From Marasmius tenuissimus (taxonomy: Eukaryota > Basidiomycota > Agaricomycetes > Agaricales > Marasmiaceae), in contig JAQOTA010000060.1 of the NCBI GenBank assembly GCA_029532415.1, forward strand, positions 1,116,001 through 1,180,000: a stretch of 64,000 bases of DNA, in the 5' to 3' direction. Below the pieces are notes generated by a model, which saw only the letters and a program-made list of their open reading frames with translations, searched no databases and had not been told where the DNA came from. Numbering within the stretch: the first letter of the stretch is position 1; every line of letters begins with the position of its first letter. The translations under genes and the position numbers were made by a program. Positions 32,211 through 42,865 of the stretch are shown piece after piece.

Positions 32211-32237
32211 AAAAGTGTGGTCACCAGACAGGCTGCG

Positions 32238-32300
32238 GTGAGTCGCTGTATTTTGAGCTCGGCTTTCCTGGTATCTAACGCGTTTTAACACCTTTTGTAG
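32238..32300 (+). other. Probable 5'-UTR intron
   Basis: A clean intron (donor GCG|GTGAGT, acceptor TTTTGTAG) lies between the small membrane-protein gene and the ATG at 32319. Its 3' border is 18 bases before that ATG, which makes it a leader intron of the microprotein gene. Alternatively it belongs to the 3' UTR of the gene before it. Confidence 0.45.
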
Positions 32301-32318
32301 TTCACTTCAATATAGCAA

Positions 32319-32481
32319 ATGTCTTATAAGGCATATCATGTTACAGGATATTCTCCAGGTAAGTACAAGTACAGTCAGAGAGAACAAAACATAAAACTAA
32401 TAATGTTCAGCGATGGCTCCCTTCGTAGCCTATTTAGCTGTAAATACCACGAAAAGGTGTACAATACCATTGATACCCTAA
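32319..32481 (+). CDS. Putative spliced microprotein, 36 residues
   Basis: Two exons, 32319-32358 and 32411-32481 (40 and 71 bases, sum 111), joined by a well-formed 52-base intron with donor GTAAGT, an ACTAATAA branch-like site and acceptor TTCAG. The product is MSYKAYHVTGYSPA followed by MAPFVAYLAVNTTKR and a short tail. The quality of the splice signals, plus the leader intron just upstream, argue that this is transcribed. Very small proteins starting in this way occur among accessory subunits of mitochondrial membrane complexes, but that is only a guess. A third intron extending the frame cannot be excluded. Confidence 0.4.
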
Positions 32482-32556
32482 GACACGTTCACCCCTCCAC
32501 CCAAGTCTCGCATTTTCTCCCGAGTCCCTCGGTCGTCTAAACATTTATTGTGGACG

Positions 32557-35500
32557 TCAACGCCTATTCCTCTTTTTTCGATTCCCTTGATTTCCCTTCT
32601 TGGCTCCCGGTTTGTTATCAACAGGTGATCTGTTCGCGGCGGTTGTCGAAGGGGTTTGAGCTTCTTCTTCTCCAACAGTGGGCACGGACGTATCAAGGTT
32701 TTGCAGTCGTTTGTCCACTGCTGGGGGAACGTTGTCGGCTTCTTCGACGTTCGCGGTTGCTGCTGAGTCACCGTCTAATGGATCGGACGAGGCGGCTGGT
32801 TTTTCAATGGTTTGAGTCGTGGCTGTTGGATTCTGACTCTCCTGGGGAAGGGATTCACCGACAGTGTCAGCCTCAGCCGTTGAACCGGAAGCGGGGTCTC
32901 CCGTGCCACCTTTCACGTCCTCGTTGTTGACGACTTCAAAGCCATCGTCATTGGGACGGGCTTCCATGGAGTCGTTAGATGGCGTGGGTTCGGTGGTCGC
33001 TTGAACTTCCGTCCCCTCCTTCGTCGCTGGCTTGCTGACATCTTGGACCTTGGCAGTGGATGCTTCACCGGCACTTGGGATGTCAGCACCGCCGTCCGAA
33101 GACGCCGGTTTACCGCTGTCTGCCGCCGATGAGCCCTCTTCGCCTTGGGGTTGCTTCGCTGAGTCGCCTGCTTCATCCTTGCTCTCAGACGTACCCTGGC
33201 TTGTTACGACCTGTGCGTTGGCCTCACCAGCATCCGTCCCATTTGAACTCACCCCGCCATCCACCACCGTAGGAACACTTGCTGCCATGGAGTCTGCTTG
33301 TAGAGGTCCAGCGGGTGACTCAGTATCGGCCGCCGGGGTAGGTTGGTCGCTTGGAACACCCACGAGGCCAGGTTCGTTTGTGGCTGGCTTGGGGAGAGCG
33401 ACTTCGTCAACCTTCTCTCCCACTGTCACTGCCGTCTGGGGTTCCTCCTTGGGTGGATCTGAAGCGACCGGTGCGTGCGATAGTACCCCTGAAGTACCTT
33501 TATCCGCCGATTCGGTAGGAGTAACGCCAGTCTGGGAGGTGTCGGAACCCCCGACTGAGGCGTCCATCTCTGTTTTGCGTGCCTCTCCCTCAGAGGGTTT
33601 CTCTGTCTCCGAGCCTTCTCTCGCAATGACGACTGGCACTGTTTCGGGCGTAATGGCCGACTCAACTGGCACATCAGGAACGGGAGGTAAGTCCTTGTCC
33701 GTGTTTCCTTCAGAGGGCTTCTCTACGTCCTTTTCCGCGACGGCTGAGGGCGATTCGGTCGCACCGATTTCCACGCCGGGTACACCAGCAGACTTGAGAA
33801 CGTCAACGGGCTGTGGCTGAACAAGATCCGTGCCCGCTTCTTCGAACTCGGGGTCGGCAGGTTCGCTCTGAGCCGTTCCCTCTGGTACCGACGCCAGAGT
33901 GTCTCCGTTAACGTCCGACTGAGTAACCTTACTCTCCCCTTTGACCTCTGCCTCTGCTGTAGTTGCAGCACCTTCAGAGGTGTTCCCCAAGTTCTCGTCT
34001 GTGGTGGTAGCTGTGGTCGGTTCAGCTGCGTTGGCCATTTCGACGACTGGTACGTCAGCGGGATTGGGAACGTCGGTGAGTGGTAACTGCTCGGTCTGCT
34101 TGCCTGCCTCTTCCGATTTGGAACTGACAGTTTCGTTCTTCTCCTTCTCCTTCTCCTTCTCTGCCGGCGTGGTCGTACTTCCAGCGACTTCTTCGACAAC
34201 ATCCGATGGTGGGAGCGAAGGCGCGGTGCTTTCACCTACAGGAGCCGTTGCACTTGTGGGTTCAGTCGGATTCTTTAGAGGGTCATCACCGACTGGGCTA
34301 GCGTCGCGGTCTTTCGGAGACGATGACTCTTTCGCAGTTCCGCTGGGTGCTTCAACAACCGTGACAGGGGAGCGGAGGTGTGGGGGTGTCTCAAAGTCGT
34401 CGTCGCCGAATCCCCATGCGTCATCATATTCACCCGCATGCGCTGTAGACTCTAGACCTCCTTCGCTGACTGCAGCAGGGGGGACTGCCGCATCCTCGAC
34501 TTTGTCGACCTGTGGTGTGGGGTCCAGTTGTGAAGGCTCGTTTGAAGCGCCTGGAAGAGCAGGAGGTTCCTGTTGCTTAACCGTCGCGGCAGAGTCCAAC
34601 AGATGGGCAGGAACAGACGTGTTGATGGTCAACTTGGGAGGTACTGTCTGCTCTGGGAGTTGACCTTCCGCCTCAGGGTTCGGAGTGGTGCTCTGGAGAG
34701 GATCTTCCTCACGTGGTGTCGCTAAACCGTCGGCATCAGGTTCGATGGCTTTCTCGGGGTCTTCTACCACAGCGAATTCCTCAGGGGGTTGTGGCGTGCT
34801 TCCTTGGGTCGTCATCACAGCCGCAGCGTCCTCCGAACCAGCTGTAAGTTCTCCAACCACACCCAAATCCCCATGAATGGTAATTTCGTTGTCCAGTATC
34901 TTCCCTGTGAGGGAGTCTAGCTCGTCGTCGTCATCGTCCTCGCCGTTGGCAGAGGAGGCTGTGTGGAAGTCTTCGCGAGATGTATTCATGGACGCAAACG
35001 AGGCATCAAAGGAAGCATTGAATGACGTGTCGAAGGAGGAGCGGTTCAGTCCGAGGTATGAGGACTGTTCTCCCGTCGAGAAGTAAAGGGCGTCCTGCTC
35101 CTGGTCAGGATGTATAGGCGATTTAGCGTCGCCGGCATCGTCCACATGTATCGTAGAACGGCCAGTAGCGGCTAGCATCGTGTCATTAATCGTCGTCAAA
35201 GATCGTTCCTCGTCATGGTGTGGTGTGTGGTGGCCCCCAACAATAACGAAGGTATCGTCGTCTGCATCATGAGAAGCGACTGGCATCGCCTCTCCCTCCT
35301 TGGGCATCAACTCTGCGGCATCGGTGGCAGATGCAGAGGAAAAGAAGGTAGAGGTGGAAAGGGTGGACTCCGCATCGTCCAGCGTGTCTGTCCAATTGTC
35401 GTGCACAACGCCTGGGGTTGTCCCAACGTTACCAGCACCATCAACTTCTCTCTCGGGAATTTCATCATATGAAGCCATCGCACGTTTAACGGAGTCACTC

Positions 35501-35612
35501 GAAATCGCGTCTTTGTCGTCTACATCATCGTGTTTCTGGTCTCCTAAGCTTGACACCGTATCAACACCTTTCGTATCGTTAAGCACGTCGGAAACCACAC
35601 GTATATCCTCAT
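32557..35612 (-). CDS. Long acidic, intrinsically disordered coding region; separate gene or tail of BTB protein C
   Basis: An open frame of over 1,000 codons ending at 32557. Composition is dominated by Glu, Asp, Ser, Thr, Pro, Ala and Val with many acidic clusters and no predicted fold. Landmarks are DDDTFVIVGGHHTPHHDEE, SSFDTSFNASFDASFASMN (imperfect short repeat), NGEDDDDDELDSLTGKILDN and KEKEKEKNE. It ends in a basic tail (KKGNQGNRKKRNRR). The formal frame extends to 35856 or 35934, but from 35645 to 35911 another frame looks coding. If the long frame is the tail of BTB gene C, a 67-base intron at 35613-35679 (donor gtagaa, acceptor gtgcag) joins them in phase, giving about 1,404 residues. 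If it is its own gene, the first usable ATG is about 35479. The length and lack of stops make it real coding sequence; its start is open. Confidence 0.7.
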
Positions 35613-35644
35613 CTGCACCTTTGACTATGCTGGCGTCTCCCTCC

Positions 35645-37029
35645 TTAGGGCTTGCCTCCCCGGTTGTTCTTCTTTCTACCAAAGGGGGTGTTGGCACGAG
35701 GTTCGGAAGGAGAGTCAAGAGGTTTGGAGGGATCGGCGGCACCGTTTCCTCCCCCAAGTCCATCTCCGTCTGCTTTGGCATCTCCGTTATTGAAGATGTT
35801 AGTGAAGAAGGACGAAGCGGAGTTGTGGGAGGCGTGGCCATTTTCCCTTCCTCCATTACTGGCTCCAGAGGGAGCGGACGAGGAGACCTTGTCGGACTTG
35901 GTGGTATTAGCCTGAACCTGCGCCTCTGGGGCGGCTATACAAAATATATTAGTGTCACTAGAGAGTTCTGAAAAGTAAGGCTAGATCACCAATCCACCTG
36001 TGGTACTGCTCGTTGGTCCTGCACCCTTCTTAACGTCCCCGTTGGGGCCGCCATTGAGGGGTTCTTTCTTCTCCCTCTTGTCCTCCTTCTTATCCTCCTT
36101 CTTCTCTTTCTCTTTCTCCTTTTCCTCCTTCTCTTTCTCCTGATCCTTTACTTGAACCGAGAGGGTTCCCGTCACGGGAGGGTTGGCGGGCGGGGGCTCT
36201 AACATAGGCTCTGGAGTATCCATCACAGGTAAGAATGGTTCCGGGATTTCGAAGTGTTCCTTAATGAATACTGGGATCTCCTCAGGAGGTAAGACGATGG
36301 GTGTGGGGCCAGCTCCTTTGGCAGTGCGAGGTGCCCGTATGCGTTCCCGAGCAGTGAAGATTTTCCAGGAGGTTTCGAGCCCGAGAGCAGTACTCTCCTC
36401 CAGCGTGAGTGTGTCATCACGTTCGACAAGTGCAATGTACCGGTGAGTGAGGAGCCATCTGTCGATCTCGTACTTGTGATAGACGACGACACGGTCGATG
36501 ACAGGCATCGGCAACTTCTCGAGCTCCCGGACGACGAGGGCCTTCACTTCCTGAAATCCCCATCGATATGCGAGGTCGAGTATAGTCACCCAGTCCACTA
36601 CTGGTGCCTTGTAGAGAGAGTATTTCCTGGTAATGGAACGACATTAGTACTGCGAGGAGGAAGTAGGGAACGAATGACATACGGGTTATAGAATACCCAT
36701 AAGAGCTTAGCGAAGTCCGCTGCCCTGATGTTATCCAACACGATGGCAGTGGCCTCTGAAGTACCCTGACGGGGTACGCCGGGTGTCGCTGGGGTCGCCA
36801 ATTGCGCCTTGAAGTAGTTCGACTCTCGTTCGAAGAAGTACCGGTGAACACGGAAGTGATATTGCTCGATCTAAAATGAAAAAGATATGAGCTCATGCAA
36901 GCAGGAGGCGTAGAGTTATCTACGCACCAAGAAGAATAGATCTCCGCCAGAGAGATAGTAATCATCATGGTGTCGTAGAGCAGTGAAGGCGGCGTCGTCT
37001 GTGTTATGTCTGTATTGGTGACCGTACAT
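35645..37029 (-). CDS. BTB/POZ domain protein C
   Basis: Exons 37029-36928, 36870-36683, 36626-35990 and 35911-35645 (102+188+637+267 = 1194 bases, 397 residues) if it stops at 35645-35647. The BTB domain shows YYLSGGDLFFL-IEQYHFRVHRYFF, IRAADFAKLLWVFYNP and VVDWVTILDLAYRWGFQEVK, with ELEKLPMPVIDRVVVYHKYE after it. A Lys/Glu repeat follows (EKEKEEKEKEKEKKEDKKED). The last exon encodes a Ser/Asn/Gly-rich tail ending FGRKKNNRGGKP, with codon use rich in NNC as in neighbouring genes. An alternative acceptor 23 bases earlier, or one more intron, would instead lead into the 1,000-codon acidic frame. It belongs to the same family as BTB genes D and E, with the same intron positions after the first strand. 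Confidence 0.75.
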
Positions 37030-37980
37030 CGCAGAAAAAGGTGTCGCCTGCGAGAAGAGAAAATAATAGACAAGGGAAACGGGGGGAAGGGTTAAAGGTT
37101 GATGTGGTGAAGACTGTGGAGGGGTGAGCTTTTTGAAGGGTCCTGGGTTGTCGGCTAACTACACGTGTACAACACATGTTCGCATTGTTCATATCGCATT
37201 GTTTTCACCGAGTGGCATCCTTCCCTATTCTTCCGTGATTTCTATGCTGACACGATGTTTTCCGATTCGATCTACACGTCTTCTTCGTCCTCGAGGCCCA
37301 ATTAGCGTGAGAGCCGATGTCGAGCAAGCTCTCAATCCGCCTTGGGTAAGTAGGCAACATCCGTATTTACGCCCAGATCACAGCCGCTCTATATATCGCG
37401 GCCCAGTTCCGTTGAGGTTGAGCCAGAGAAGGAAAAGCTGGAATACAGTGGACTGTGGCTGGGAACTGGCAGAGACCGTAGACGCTTTGGAACAAGGAAT
37501 GGCCGGGCTTTGCCGAACTCGTGTTTGCAAAACAAAAATGGAATTGTGCAAGCAAGCGCTCAAATTCAAAGCTGACACAACTACGTCTATGTCGGTGAAC
37601 TTGGCACGTCCTCTAAATAGCTCGTACTGAAACGAGGCCATGCTCCCGGCACTGGCGGGGTTGAATATACAGAAGAGGTACAGCTTGCCGCCCTCGACGA
37701 TCTGTCGATGGTAGTACGAGATTCCCTACTGGCCGCTGCGATCGCGAGCCCCTGATTCCTGGGAGAACCCTCAAAGCTATTCGGAGTCTCTACTTCCTTG
37801 CAATCCCTAAACTCCTCAACAGACTCTTCCGAATGGACCGTTTCCTGCCCTGTGTATCAGGAGAAGGTCTTGCTGTCAGTGTCAATTGGCGACTTGAGAT
37901 TTGTGAAAATCTGGAATAGAACCGGTACCGCACCTTCCTCATCTTCTATTCCCTCATACTCTGACTCTCGTGGTTCCGAC
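37030..37980. other. Intergenic spacer between BTB genes C and D
   Basis: About 950 bases. It includes the promoter of BTB gene C and the 3' flank of gene D. A plus-strand frame (37124-37630) spans half of it but shows no family motif and no consistent codon pattern. No gene called. Confidence 0.4.
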
Positions 37981-39015
37981 TCAGAAATCTTTGGGGTCAT
38001 CGTCGCTTCGGTTTCTCTCTCCATGATTGTGTCCATTGCCCCAGGATCGGACGGGAACTGAACCTCTTCTCTGGTTATTCGACGGGTTCTTCGTGTCCGG
38101 GCGTGGGTGTCCATTGTGGCCAGAGCTTCCTCGTACGCTGCTGCCTGTGAAAGTAAAACGCGTCAACGATCGCTGATGTCACAACAATAGCAAGATTTTC
38201 AACCCAACCGCTCAATGAAATGCTCTTACGATTGCTCTGCGGGACTCCCTTTAGTATGTCTCGTATGGTGTCGATAATCTCATCCTCTTCTACCTCCTCC
38301 GGCAGCGGACTTTTACCTCTCTCGGATGAATGTCCACGGAGCGCCTCTCTGGCCTGGAAAACTATGACAGCCGTCTGAACACCGAGTTTCTCCGACTCCG
38401 CTATGCTCAGCGGAGCATCCCTGGCGCAGAGCTCCCCATACAGCGGTACGAGGTATTCTTCGTCCAACGAGCACTTCTGGTATAGGACGATCCTGTCGAT
38501 CAACGACATCTTCATCTTCTCCAGTTCACGGAGCGCAAACCCCTTGACTTGTGGGAAGCGCCACCGGCAAGCAAGGTCCAAAACACATGCCCAATCTTCC
38601 ACCGGAGCATCCCATGAGAATGTCCTGTTCAACTCGTCGTGAGATCTACAAGTAGTCACGAAATCCCGACAGCTACTTACGGGTTGTAGAACACCCACAG
38701 GAACTTGTCGAGCTCCTCGCTTGTCACCTCGAGCACTACTGCAGACGCTGGTGTGCTCCCCGGTCTGGGGTTCCCTGCCGGTGTCGCTTTTCCAAGCACC
38801 TCCTTGAACTTTGCCGATTCCCTTTCAAAGAAATACCGATGCACTTTGTATAAGGTCTCGCCAGCCTGCCAGAAAAGGGCCAAGAAAGTCATATTAGCCT
38901 TCGTTCTGTCCTTTGAGGAGCTTTGCACACGCACAATTAGATGTAGATCCCCTCCAGACAATATATACTTTTCACTCTTCTCAACTCGAAATCTGCTGGA
39001 ACCATAATCTGACAT
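37981..39015 (-). CDS. BTB/POZ domain protein D
   Basis: Four exons, 39015-38935, 38865-38681, 38645-38230 and 38144-37981 (846 bases, 281 residues). BTB features: KYILSGGDLHLI-AGETLYKVHRYFFERESAKF, TSEELDKFLWVFYNP, EDWACVLDLACRWRFPQVKG, LRELEKMKMSLIDRIVLYQK and a helical LSIAESEKLGVQTAVIVFQA. The C-terminal exon is disordered and polar (SGHNGHPRPDTKNPSNNQRR). The intron after WVFYNP matches the one in gene C, so the two derive from one ancestor. No cysteine motif is present, unlike genes A and B. Confidence 0.8.
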
Positions 39016-39791
39016 TCTTGGTTGTTTTTGTTACTGGGGCTGTTGAGAGCTAAGAGGGAGGGCGACCACAGTTTGAGAGCACTTGAAAGCTCTGGCTCAC
39101 CCGAAGAAGCAGGATGAGAGTCCAGACTGAAGACGTACACGACACGGCTTTATTTAAGACCCTCGAAGCCTACACGTGTGGAACCTGTATCCGCCACACT
39201 CTAAAAGGCTTGATATCGAAGAGGTGGCAGGGGACACGAACAGGGTCCCTTTTCTGACACGTCCAGAACAGTCACAGCCTTTTGCCCGTTTTATATGCAC
39301 GTCTTCACGGCGAATCCTGCTATGCGCTGGGAATGAGCCAGGGAAGCCCAGAGGCGCCCAAAAGAGAATACTTACGATTTTGCCGATTCGAGGCTTTAAA
39401 TCGCTCGCACCGGCGACTCTGGAAGTTCATTTCCATGCAGGGGTTAATGAATTTCAGGGACTCCTGTATTGATATAGTCGTCTATTCCGTGAGCCGGATC
39501 GCGAAGATAAGCGCGACGACCGACCACAAACTCCTAACTCAGAACCAAGAGTACAAGCTACCGTACTGGTACACAAAAATTACAGTTCAAGCGGGGAATA
39601 TAAGTTATAACCAGACCCAGAACAAGCGGCACAAACCCAAACTTTTACGAGTGAAATCAGTATTCGTAGGTAGATGTCCAATAAGCATCATCAAGAAGTG
39701 CATCCCCGTCCTGAACAATTCTTTCCCGCCTCTTGTCCGCACCCATCTAGAGTCGACATCCCAGCAACCATCCTCAAAACCGCCCGGGTCC
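39016..39791. other. Intergenic spacer between BTB genes D and E
   Basis: About 780 bases. A plus-strand frame of 175 codons (39282-39809) covers much of it, but its sequence is not domain-like and it runs into the 3' end of gene E. Probably a chance frame. Confidence 0.4.
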
Positions 39792-40686
39792 TCAGAACGT
39801 CGCAGGTGAGGCTGGGTAATGATAAGTCAGTACAAAACAATCAGCATCAGACAAGCTGTCAGACGAACCTGGTCGAGAGAAAAACGGATTCACGCCGCTC
39901 GCCTTGGGTATGGAAGCTCTGCTTAGTATATCTTTGAGTTGTCGTTCCGCATCTTGCTCGTCCAAACCAGTTGGCAACGGGCTCTTTCCACCCGAACCAG
40001 GAGCAGCTCGAAGTAACTCTCGCCCACGATAAATACACACGGCTGTCGCCATCCCCAACTTCTGTGCCTCTTCGAAATCCAAATTGTCCTCCCTCCGACA
40101 CAATTGCATGATCAATGGGAAGATCAGCTCTTCGTCGACCTCGTAGTTTTGGTAGGCCGCTACACGGTCGACGGCCGGCATCCTGAGCTGTTGTAGCTCC
40201 CGCACCGCAAGAGCCTTGACTTCGGGGAAACACCATATGTGTGACAGCTTCAATATGCTCACCCAGTGTTCGACTGGTGCTTGGAAGATACCCCACTTCC
40301 TGATCACACGATCAGTCCATGATAACACAGGCAAAGGAATTGATACGCACTCGTTGTAGAATACCCAAAGAAACCTCTCGAACTCCTCTGATGTAGCCTT
40401 ATGAAGCTTGATCGCTGTTGGTATTGTGGTTCCTCTCCCGTTGTTGAAGTTTGATAGCAAAAATGACTGGAACGTGGGGCTTTCTCGCGTGAAGAAGTAG
40501 CTGTGAACTCGGAAGTTGCATTCTCCGACCTTGGAGGGGCTCGAGTTGGAGTAGGGAATAAAAGCATCACAAGGCTAGAGGACTCACCAGGAAATATGCA
40601 TCTCCGCCATTCAGGAAATACCTGTCGCTCTTGTACGTGCGACGGAATTCGCCGTTGGTTTGTCCTTTGTCGCTGTATTCGCCCAT
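39792..40686 (-). CDS. BTB/POZ domain protein E
   Basis: Three exons, 40686-40588, 40529-40351 and 40299-39792 (99+179+508 = 786 bases, 261 residues). BTB pattern: SDRYFLNGGDAYFL-VGECNFRVHSYFFTRESPTF, ATSEEFERFLWVFYNE, VEHWVSILKLSHIWCFPEVK, RELQQLRMPAVDRVAAYQNY and LDFEEAQKLGMATAVCIYRG. A Gly/Ser-rich C-terminal segment ends at SPATF. It is closest to genes C and D. An extra intron near the C-terminus is possible, because the last residues look unlike the rest. Confidence 0.78.
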
Positions 40687-41644
40687 GACGAGGATGAGAG
40701 ATTATGGTCGTATCGAAAGATGAGGAGTGTAGGGCAGTGCGCAGGCGCAGTGAGAGATAAACTTGCAGTCATTTCGGTAAGTAGCGGTTTAAAGACCCAG
40801 GAAACACGTGTTGGCCTTGCTGCTTAATCGTGGCAGAAGCGCTAGCGGCGACGGTTAGGTCGCTAACATTGATATTCCACGATGTCGTTATCAATGGATG
40901 AACCCGAGAAAGTCCATCGCGATGAATGATTTGACAAGTGGGTTATGATTTGACGCGGGGACGTACAGCTTGGTATCGATAATCAAAGAGAAGCTGGACA
41001 GGTAAGTACAACGTGGTGAGCAAGCGAAAACAGAGCACAAATTCAAAACGTCACGGCGACCCAGCGGCTAGCTCTGCCGGCACGTGTTGGCCTTGCAATA
41101 GGCGTAAACCGGATTATTGGCGGAGAGTGGCTCCCACGGGCGAATTCAGTGACGGGTTGAAGGAGTGTTGAAGGTTCTGGGATGAAGGTAGAGCGCAGTA
41201 ACCTTCAGTACGTGTGAAGCCGTCCTAGAAGCACTCGTGTGTGAGCTAGAAGTACATGGAGATCGACGATAATCCTCACCCTTGGACGACCCGATTCGAA
41301 CGCAGGAATTGACGATGTGAAAGACGAAGAGACATCAGAAGTCTGGGAGGACGAGCACTATCCTAGTGGGACGTGGAGTGGCGGGATGGTATCGAATCGG
41401 TTTTCGTTCACAAAGCCAATTTTCCTCGCAAGGAATATCATGTGCAGATTCACGTCCGGACGATTGTCAGATACAACTGCCTGACACGAAGTGGTTTGCA
41501 TTACTGCAGGCTGCGTAGTATGACATGCCCGGTATAGAACCGAGGAAATACAAGACTGAAACGAGGTTTGCGCTGATACTGTTACTAGTGAATCCCTTCA
41601 GTCGAAGATCAACGAACGAATGGTGGCGTACCATAACGAAAATG
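40687..41644. other. Intergenic spacer
   Basis: About 960 bases between BTB gene E and the poly(ADP-ribose) glycohydrolase gene. The few short frames (for example 41467-41751 minus, which overlaps the 3' end of the next gene) have no motifs. No repeat or RNA recognised. Confidence 0.4.
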
Positions 41645-42559
41645 CTAAACGTTGTGACCGTACCCCTTGAATACCTCCTTAAACTTGACAAAAGCCCCTC
41701 CTCCGACAACGGCGAACACAACGCGGTCAAATGTGTTATGGAATCGGGCACCGGGTTTGATAAGAAGTTCTGCCCATAGGCGAGTCACCATCTCGACTTT
41801 GTTTTGGAATACGCCCGTGCCAAAACTCCCTAGAACGATATTCCTAGTTCCCTTGATTTCGAAGAGGTACAAGATCCTGGACATCCTCTCCGCCATTTCC
41901 TTCTCAATCTTCTCTTCCATCTCGGTCTCAGAATCTGACTCCTTTATTCTCTGTCGCACTTCTCCTGCATTGACTGCTGGGCTCGTGAGGACATCGACCT
42001 GGAGCGGCTCCACCCATTTCCCGTTGTCGTCTCGAAACACGACCACTCCTGGAGAGTAGATCATCGCATGACTATAATAGAAGTTCTGAGAACGTAATTT
42101 GTGATACGAGTAGAATGTTTGGGCGATATCGGTCATAAGGGAGGGATATAGAGTGGAGGACCGCGCAATGCTCTCTTCTTGTGCTTGAGCACCAGTCAAG
42201 AATCCACCTCCCGGCTTTTTCGCAGAGGCAAAGTTCAGGATGCCAATGGTATCGTTCGAGCCGGAGGGCATGCTGGCAGCAAGATATCGCGCGCCTTCGA
42301 GAGTCCGAATCTCGAGGAGTGAGATCTCCGTTTGCCTGGACGAACTGTCTGCAGACGCCGAAGGATTCCGCCAATTAGACAGCAGAGAGTCAGGTGCAAA
42401 GTACTTGGTATCTCTTTGGAGCCGCTCGGTATCGAGAGGATAAGTGGTACCATTGAGGGTGTAAGAACCTGTTTCGATGGCATCCAAAGTTTCTTCCGCG
42501 ATTTTCATGCGAGGAGCACGACTGTTGCCTTTGGGCCTAAAAAAGCTGGATACAGACAT
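41645..42559 (-). CDS. Microbial-type poly(ADP-ribose) glycohydrolase domain protein
   Basis: Single-exon protein of about 304 residues; the ATG at 42559 (MSVSSFFRPKG) was chosen, with an in-frame start at 42607 possible. The central signature LNFASAKKPGGGFLTGAQAQ followed by EESIARSSTLY is that of the bacterial/fungal-type PARG catalytic (macrodomain-related) family: a GGG loop followed by Gln-Glu-Glu. YSHAMIYSPGVVVFRDD and the terminal IVLGSFGTGVFQNK and RVVFAVVGGGAF match the family as well. By family, such enzymes cleave ADP-ribose chains from proteins; substrate and location are not evident. The N-terminal 100 residues contain no targeting signal. It is divergent with TSC2, 306 bases between starts. 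Confidence 0.88.
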   Translation of the reverse strand: MSVSSFFRPKGNSRAPRMKIAEETLDAIETGSYTLNGTTYPLDTERLQRDTKYFAPDSLLSNWRNPSASADSSSRQTEISLLEIRTLEGARYLAASMPSGSNDTIGILNFASAKKPGGGFLTGAQAQEESIARSSTLYPSLMTDIAQTFYSYHKLRSQNFYYSHAMIYSPGVVVFRDDNGKWVEPLQVDVLTSPAVNAGEVRQRIKESDSETEMEEKIEKEMAERMSRILYLFEIKGTRNIVLGSFGTGVFQNKVEMVTRLWAELLIKPGARFHNTFDRVVFAVVGGGAFVKFKEVFKGYGHNV

Positions 42560-42865
42560 TGCAGATTGAGAGGAGAGAAGAATGAGAATATTCAGAGCAC
42601 TTTGCAATCTGTAGGACGGAGGTTGAGTGTAAGTGACTCACTCTCACTCATTTTGCCCTTTGACAAGCTCGTGGTACCGGTAAGGGTGACCGTGTAGACA
42701 GGCTGAGGGAGGCGCCCAGAATGCTACTGGCGCCCAAGGTTTGGTTCACTCCAATACCCGCTCGAGCTCCACTACTTTCACCGGATTCTCTCGATCTGCT
42801 CAGCTATTACAGCTGAACTCGGGTAATATCCTGGGTTGAGCCAATTGATCACGGCTGGACAGTCT
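42560..42865. promoter_or_regulatory. Bidirectional promoter, PARG / TSC2
   Basis: The 306-base interval between the two divergent start codons contains direct CTCACTCTCACTC-like tracts near 42640 and several CTCGA/CAGC motifs. No TATA box is certain. Confidence 0.4.

Noticed and set aside
33032..33820. 262-codon plus-strand frame
   Set aside because: Antisense shadow of the long acidic frame; its Ser/Thr/Gly/Val composition is what the reverse of Glu/Pro/Ala-rich codons produces.
37124..37630. 168-codon plus-strand frame in the spacer between BTB genes C and D
   Set aside because: No family motif, unfavourable start context and a competing minus-strand frame of equal quality.
39282..39809. 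175-codon plus-strand frame between BTB genes D and E
   Set aside because: No domain-like sequence, no splice context, and it overlaps the 3' end of gene E on the other strand; likely a chance frame.
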